Below the pieces are notes generated by a model. That model searched no databases and had not been told where the DNA came from. It worked only from the letters and a program-made list of their open reading frames with translations. Made by a program: the position numbers and the translations under genes. Of a stretch of 8,758 nucleotides of DNA, positions 5,756 through 8,758 are shown piece by piece; within the stretch, counting starts at the first letter, position 1, and each line of letters begins with the position of its first letter. Origin of the DNA: Micromonosporaceae bacterium (GTDB taxonomy: Bacteria; Actinomycetota; Actinomycetes; Mycobacteriales; Micromonosporaceae); NCBI GenBank assembly GCA_019690055.1, contig JADGGF010000162.1, forward strand, positions 1 to 8,758. Reading direction: 5' to 3'.

Positions 5756-7071
5756 AGTCTCTCCCTTCGGCGGCGGCGGATGGTGAACAGCATGGCCGGC
5801 AGCACCAGCAGGAAGAGCAGCACAGCGAGCGCACTGCCGAGCCCGTAGTCCAGACCGCCGCCGAATGAGACCCGGTACATCTCCAGCGCCACCACGTTCG
5901 CCTCGTCCTGCGACGAGTCGGGCGGCAGCACGTAGAGAAGGTCAAAGATCTTTAGCACATTGATGGAGAGCGTTACGAGCACGACGACCAGGATCGGCCA
6001 GACGAGCGGCACGGTCACCCGCCGCAGGATCTGCCAGTCAGTGGCCCCGTCGGCCCGCGCCGCCTCGAGGACGTCGCGGGGCAGCCCGGCCAGCCCGGCC
6101 TGGATGAGGATCATCGCGAACCCGGCCCATATCCAGATATAGGCGCCGATGACGGCCGGGGTCACCAGCCGGGGGCCGAGCCAGGTCACCCCGCGGAACG
6201 GCTCGGTGAAGTTGGTCGCCGCCAGCCGCACGATGTAGTCGCCCTCAGTGAGCCCGGGGAAGACGAATCGTCCCGACGCGTCGGTCGTCGCGGTCGCCAC
6301 GACCCGGCCGTCCCGTACGGCCTCCACCCGCATGCCGGGTAGGCCCACCTCGGTGGCGTCGATCTCCCCGGCCTCGCCCCCACCGCCGCGGGTGAAGTCC
6401 AGCCACACCACACCCCGCAGCTCGATGCCGGCCTCCGGCGGCGAGGCCGGCACGGCCTCGGACGGGATGCGGTCCCGGGGCAGCCCCACCACCGGCATCG
6501 CCACCGGCTCAGTGGGCGGCACGGGATCGGCGGTCTGGTAACCCCCCTCGGCCGGCACGAGCCCGGTGCCGTCCCGCGGCGCGACCCCGTAGTACCGCGA
6601 CGGCGGCGAGAACGCGTCGTGGACGGCGACCAGCGCGGCGTTGAGCGCGCCCCGCTGCGGGTCCTCGTCGTAGACGAGGCGGAACGTCACGCCGACCGCG
6701 AGGAACGAGATCGCCATCGGCATGAACAGGATCGTCTTCAGGGCGGTGGACCAGCGCACCCGCTGGGTGAGGACGGCCAGCATCAGACCGAGGACCGTCA
6801 CGACAGTGGGGGCGACCACGACCCAGACGATGTTGTTGAGGATGGCCCGCCGGGTCTCCTCGGTGCCGAACATGCGCCCGTAGTTGGCCAGGCCCACGAA
6901 CGCGCCGGTGTTGGTGTCGTGCAGGCTCAACCACAGCGTGTGGGCCATCGGGTAGGCCACGAGCACCAGGACGGTCAGCGCGGCCGGCCCCAGGAACAGG
7001 GCCGCGACCAGACGCCGCTCGTTCCGCCACCGTCGCCCCGGGGCCCGCCCCGCCGAGAAGAACCGTCTCAT
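5752..7071 (-). CDS. Sugar ABC transporter permease, CUT1 MalF/AglF-like, with large extracytoplasmic beta-domain insertion
   Basis: A 439-residue permease, about 130-150 residues longer than a standard six-helix CUT1 permease. Helices lie at about 22-46, 78-102, 113-134, 304-327, 354-376 and 410-430. The EAA loop (EAARADGATDW...RRVTVP, E336, G342, P355) sits between helices 4 and 5, as required for ATPase coupling. GVTFRLVYDEDPQRGALNA and NVLKIFDLLYVL match the AglF subgroup. Between helices 3 and 4 an insertion (about 135-304) holds a Pro/acid-rich stretch and then a prealbumin/SdrD-B-like domain (about 217-290) with GVVWLDFTRGG, GLPGMRVEA, TTDASGRFVFPGL and GDYIVRLAA. By topology it faces outward. 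ATG 7071 overlaps the binding-protein stop as ATGA, so I reject the longer frame up to 7170. The gene below starts in its stop codon. Confidence 0.93.
   Translation of the reverse strand: MRRFFSAGRAPGRRWRNERRLVAALFLGPAALTVLVLVAYPMAHTLWLSLHDTNTGAFVGLANYGRMFGTEETRRAILNNIVWVVVAPTVVTVLGLMLAVLTQRVRWSTALKTILFMPMAISFLAVGVTFRLVYDEDPQRGALNAALVAVHDAFSPPSRYYGVAPRDGTGLVPAEGGYQTADPVPPTEPVAMPVVGLPRDRIPSEAVPASPPEAGIELRGVVWLDFTRGGGGEAGEIDATEVGLPGMRVEAVRDGRVVATATTDASGRFVFPGLTEGDYIVRLAATNFTEPFRGVTWLGPRLVTPAVIGAYIWIWAGFAMILIQAGLAGLPRDVLEAARADGATDWQILRRVTVPLVWPILVVVLVTLSINVLKIFDLLYVLPPDSSQDEANVVALEMYRVSFGGGLDYGLGSALAVLLFLLVLPAMLFTIRRRRRERL
6160..6669 (-). other. Coding segment of the permease's extracytoplasmic insertion (beta-sandwich domain at 6202-6423)
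   Basis: This segment encodes residues about 135-304 of the AglF-like permease. It has no hydrophobic helix and is flanked on both sides by intact permease helices in the same frame, so it is an in-frame insertion and not a frameshift or a second gene. The part at 6202-6423 has the alternating strand-turn pattern of carboxypeptidase-regulatory-like/Cna-B folds, including the D-A-S-G-R-F-x-F-P-G-L and G-D-Y-x-V turns. Confidence 0.7.
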
Positions 7072-8378
7072 CCGTTGTCCTTGAAGTCCCGGGACGCGGC
7101 GTCCTCGAGCCGCTGCGCCACCTCGACCGGTGACATGCCGTCGGCCAGGAAATTCTGCAGTAACACCCACATGTGCGCGCTCGTCCCACCGCCGAACGCC
7201 TGCGGGGTGAGATCCGACAGATCGAACCGCAGCAACGGCGCGTCGGTCACCGCCGCCGCGAGCGCGCGGGTCGTGTCATCCGGGTAGTACGCCGGGTCCA
7301 GGTTGCGGTTGACCGACAGGAAGCCCCCTCGGCTCGCCATGATCTGCGCCGCTTCGGGCGAGGCGAGGAAGGTCATGAGCGCGTGGGTCTCGGGCGTGTC
7401 GCGCAACGCCACCGCCTGGTCGCCCGCCACCACCACGGCCGACGGAGATCCGCCGATGGAGGGCCACGGAAAGAAGCGGGCGTCCTCGCCGACCGTGACC
7501 CGATCCAGCGCGTGGATCTCGGCGGCCACGAAGTCACCCTCGAAGAGCATGGCGCAGCTGGGCCGCGAGCCGAACACCTCGGCGACCGCCTGGGTGAAGG
7601 TCGCCTGGGCCGCCCCGGCCGCTCCCCCGTACACGTAGCGAGGCGTGCGCCAGTAGTCGGCCAGCAGCGTCAGGGTCTGCACCACCGTGGGATCGGTCCA
7701 CGGGATCTCGTGCCGGGCCAGCGCGTCGTAGCGCTCCGGGCCGGCGATGCGCAGGTACGCGTTCTCGAACCAGTCGGTGAGCACCCAGCCGTCGGCGCCC
7801 CCGGTCGCCATGGGTGTGATGCCGGCCTCGACCAGCGTCCGCGAGACCTCGAGCAGGTCGTCCCAGGTGGACGGTGGCGTGACCCCGGCCTCCTCGAACG
7901 CGTCGGCTCGGTACCAGATCACGGACTTGTTCGCCACCTTGAAGTACAGGCCGTAAAGCTGGCCGTCCACGGTACCGAGGTCCTGCCAGGTCTGGGAGTA
8001 GTTGCGCCGGACGGCGTCGGCGGCCGCCCCGCGCAGCGGCACCAGCACCCCGCGCCGGGCCAGCTCGGCCACCACGCCCGGCTGCGGGATGAACGCGATG
8101 TGCGGCGGCCGCCCACCGGCGATCTGGCTGTTCAGCAGCACCGCCAAGTCGGTGCCGCCGGAGGTGTACTGCACGGTGGCGTGCGTACGCCGCTCGAACT
8201 CGTCGAGCACGGCGCGGAAGTTGTCCTGCTCGGCCCCCGACCAGGTGGCGATGACGTGCAACGTCCGACCGCGCAGGTCGCCCAGGGTGGGGTCGGCCGC
8301 CCCCGGCGTCACGACGGTACAGGCGCCGAGGACCAGCAACGCCACCGCGGCCACGGCAGCGCGCGCCGATCGGGGCAT
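7068..8378 (-). CDS. Sugar ABC transporter substrate-binding lipoprotein, CUT1 (AglE/UgpB-like)
   Basis: A 436-residue extracellular binding protein, the usual size for CUT1 (family 1 solute-binding proteins). The N-terminus MPRSAR plus hydrophobic AAVAAVALLV ends in the lipobox LGAC with Cys20, so it should be lipid-anchored on the outer face of the membrane. The mature part begins TVVTPGAADP and then LHVIATWSGAEQDNFRAVLDEFERR at 40-64, the standard first strand and helix. YGLYFKVANKSVIWYR (142-157) is the typical hinge-region motif, followed by TWDDLLEVSRTL at 171-182, SCAMLFEGDF at 274-283 and ALMTFLASPEAAQ at 333-345. ATG 8378 is preceded by GGGGGAGG five bases away, the strongest Shine-Dalgarno in the window. 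Its TGA overlaps the permease ATG. Two Trp residues near the cleft (W198, W203) fit stacking on sugar rings, an inference. Confidence 0.95.
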   Translation of the reverse strand: MPRSARAAVAAVALLVLGACTVVTPGAADPTLGDLRGRTLHVIATWSGAEQDNFRAVLDEFERRTHATVQYTSGGTDLAVLLNSQIAGGRPPHIAFIPQPGVVAELARRGVLVPLRGAAADAVRRNYSQTWQDLGTVDGQLYGLYFKVANKSVIWYRADAFEEAGVTPPSTWDDLLEVSRTLVEAGITPMATGGADGWVLTDWFENAYLRIAGPERYDALARHEIPWTDPTVVQTLTLLADYWRTPRYVYGGAAGAAQATFTQAVAEVFGSRPSCAMLFEGDFVAAEIHALDRVTVGEDARFFPWPSIGGSPSAVVVAGDQAVALRDTPETHALMTFLASPEAAQIMASRGGFLSVNRNLDPAYYPDDTTRALAAAVTDAPLLRFDLSDLTPQAFGGGTSAHMWVLLQNFLADGMSPVEVAQRLEDAASRDFKDNG

Positions 8379-8383
8379 ACGTT

Positions 8384-8391
8384 CCTCCCCC
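8384..8391 (-). promoter_or_regulatory. Strong Shine-Dalgarno GGGGGAGG for the importer operon
   Basis: Read on the minus strand, GGGGGAGG lies five bases before ATG 8378. It fixes the start of the binding-protein gene. The two downstream genes rely on overlapping stop/start codons, so this is the main ribosome entry site of the operon. Confidence 0.7.
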
Positions 8392-8551
8392 GCACTCCGA
8401 CGTTCTCGCAGTCTCGCCGACCGGTGGGAGCTCGCACCAGCCCGGGCGGCGGCCGCGTTACGGAACCGATGGTGTCTTCACAAGATCAGCCACCATGACC
8501 GGTCTGGGCCGGCGGCTCGCAAGATCGGTGAGCAGATGTTGACCCAACCGT

Positions 8552-8568
8552 GATCGTTGGCAACGATC
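8552..8568. promoter_or_regulatory. 17-bp perfect palindrome GATCGTTG-G-CAACGATC, candidate operator
   Basis: Two 8-bp arms (8552-8559 and 8561-8568) are exact inverse complements around one central G. The size and symmetry suit a LacI- or GntR-type dimeric repressor, both common controllers of sugar importers. It lies about 175 bases upstream of the binding-protein start and overlaps the -10 of a possible plus-strand promoter. No regulator gene is in the window. Confidence 0.45.
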
Positions 8569-8598
8569 CTGTCACCGGCCTTTCACGCGACACTGCTC

Positions 8599-8758
8599 GT
8601 GACGACACCTGAGTACGCCCCCGGCCCAGCGGTGCCGGGCGGCCGCTGCCACGCACTGGTGCCCCTACGCTCGGCCCGGGGCACGGCGCCGCGCGCGGCG
8701 CCCCCCCCCCGGGCCCCCGGTGCCCCCCCCCCCCCCCCAAACCGGTGGAATATACACA
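8599..8758 (+). CDS. Possible divergent gene start (partial, unidentified, low-quality end)
   Basis: From GTG 8599 a plus-strand frame stays open to the window end, beginning VTTPEYAPGPAVPGGRCHAL and with GC-rich third positions up to about 8700. It lies just downstream of the palindrome and the plus-strand promoter candidate, as a divergently transcribed sugar-use gene would. Against it: no Shine-Dalgarno, no recognised family motif, and the last 60 bases contain C runs that make the frame unreliable. Confidence 0.22.
   Translation, partial: MTTPEYAPGPAVPGGRCHALVPLRSARGTAPRAAPPPRAPGAPPPPPNRWNIH
8701..8758. other. Low-complexity contig end with C homopolymers
   Basis: C10 (8701-8710), C5 (8714-8718) and C16 (8723-8738) occur within 40 bases, followed by an AT-richer tail. 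Homopolymers this long are unusual in an otherwise unremarkable sequence and suggest a sequencing or assembly artefact at the end of a contig. Nothing should be annotated across it. Confidence 0.65.

Larger units (their letters stand above)
8379..8598. promoter_or_regulatory. Importer upstream region (no confident gene)
   Basis: About 220 bases upstream of the binding-protein gene show lower GC and no convincing coding frame. They hold a weak minus-strand promoter candidate, TTGTGA (8478-8483) and TAACGC (8455-8460) with 17-base spacing, whose -10 lacks the final T. A palindrome at 8552-8568 and a possible plus-strand promoter overlapping it (TTGACC 8539-8544, AACGAT 8562-8567, 17-base spacing) suggest a controlled divergent promoter region. 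Confidence 0.45.

Noticed and set aside
4728..5945. 405-codon minus-strand frame overlapping both permeases
   Set aside because: Same strand but out of frame with the permeases; the translation is Arg/Ala/Gly-rich with no membrane helices.
7072..7170. N-terminal extension of the AglF-like permease
   Set aside because: It would overlap the binding-protein gene by about 100 bases; ATG 7071 gives the ATGA overlap seen throughout this operon and a normal MRRFF start.
7173..8498. 441-codon plus-strand open frame opposite the binding protein
   Set aside because: The opposite strand encodes a lipoprotein with lipobox, strong Shine-Dalgarno and family motifs; this frame is a mirror of its codon bias.
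8659..8684. GTGCCCC/GGGGCAC hairpin near the right edge
   Set aside because: A 7-bp stem with a 12-base loop and no U tract in very GC-rich DNA; not distinguishable from chance.
8486..8740. Gly/Pro/Arg-rich minus-strand frame at the right edge
   Set aside because: Its start lies inside the C-homopolymer artefact and its composition is low-complexity.

Overview
This is high-GC DNA with strong G/C preference at third codon positions, SD-poor or leaderless gene starts, an F420-type flavin/deazaflavin oxidoreductase and a sugar ABC transporter without its own ATPase gene. Together these point to an actinomycete chromosome, most likely Micromonosporaceae (Micromonospora, Salinispora or Actinoplanes type). 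The family placement is inference from sequence style, not from a marker gene. I see no rRNA, tRNA, CRISPR array, insertion sequence or integrase. The last ~60 bases, with long C runs, look like a low-quality contig end.

Layout. (1) 1-1492, minus strand: a PP2C serine/threonine phosphatase, then a gene overlapping it by ATGA and running off the left edge. That partial protein resembles the N-terminal part of actinobacterial FHA-domain proteins and carries a linker with a 30-residue period. (2) 1493-1954: a divergent, gene-free regulatory region of about 460 bp, less GC-rich than its surroundings, with tandem and inverted repeats and a good sigma-70-type promoter for a leaderless mRNA. (3) 1955-4776, plus strand: a DODA-type extradiol dioxygenase; a striking 16-bp-stem hairpin; a PPOX-fold, probably F420-dependent oxidoreductase; a small two-helix membrane protein (DUF6343-like); and a Gfo/Idh/MocA oxidoreductase. 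(4) 4802-8378, minus strand: a three-gene CUT1 sugar importer (lipoprotein binding protein, then two permeases) in which every junction overlaps by four bases (ATGA, GTGA). (5) 8379-8758: the importer's upstream region, with a 17-bp palindrome that could be a repressor operator and a possible divergent gene start at the right edge.

How the genes work together. The phosphatase and its partner are probably half of a Ser/Thr phospho-signalling module, with PP2C removing phosphate and the FHA protein reading phosphothreonine. The importer resembles AglE-AglF-AglG (alpha-glucoside type) and would need a shared ATPase such as MsiK. The Gfo/Idh/MocA enzyme converges on it with only 25 bp between the stops, so a role in sugar metabolism is possible but unproven. 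The most unusual protein is the first permease: it has an insertion of about 170 residues between its third and fourth membrane helices, including a prealbumin/SdrD-B-like beta domain that should lie outside the membrane and may contact the binding protein. I do not see a clear novel multi-gene defence or mobile system here.
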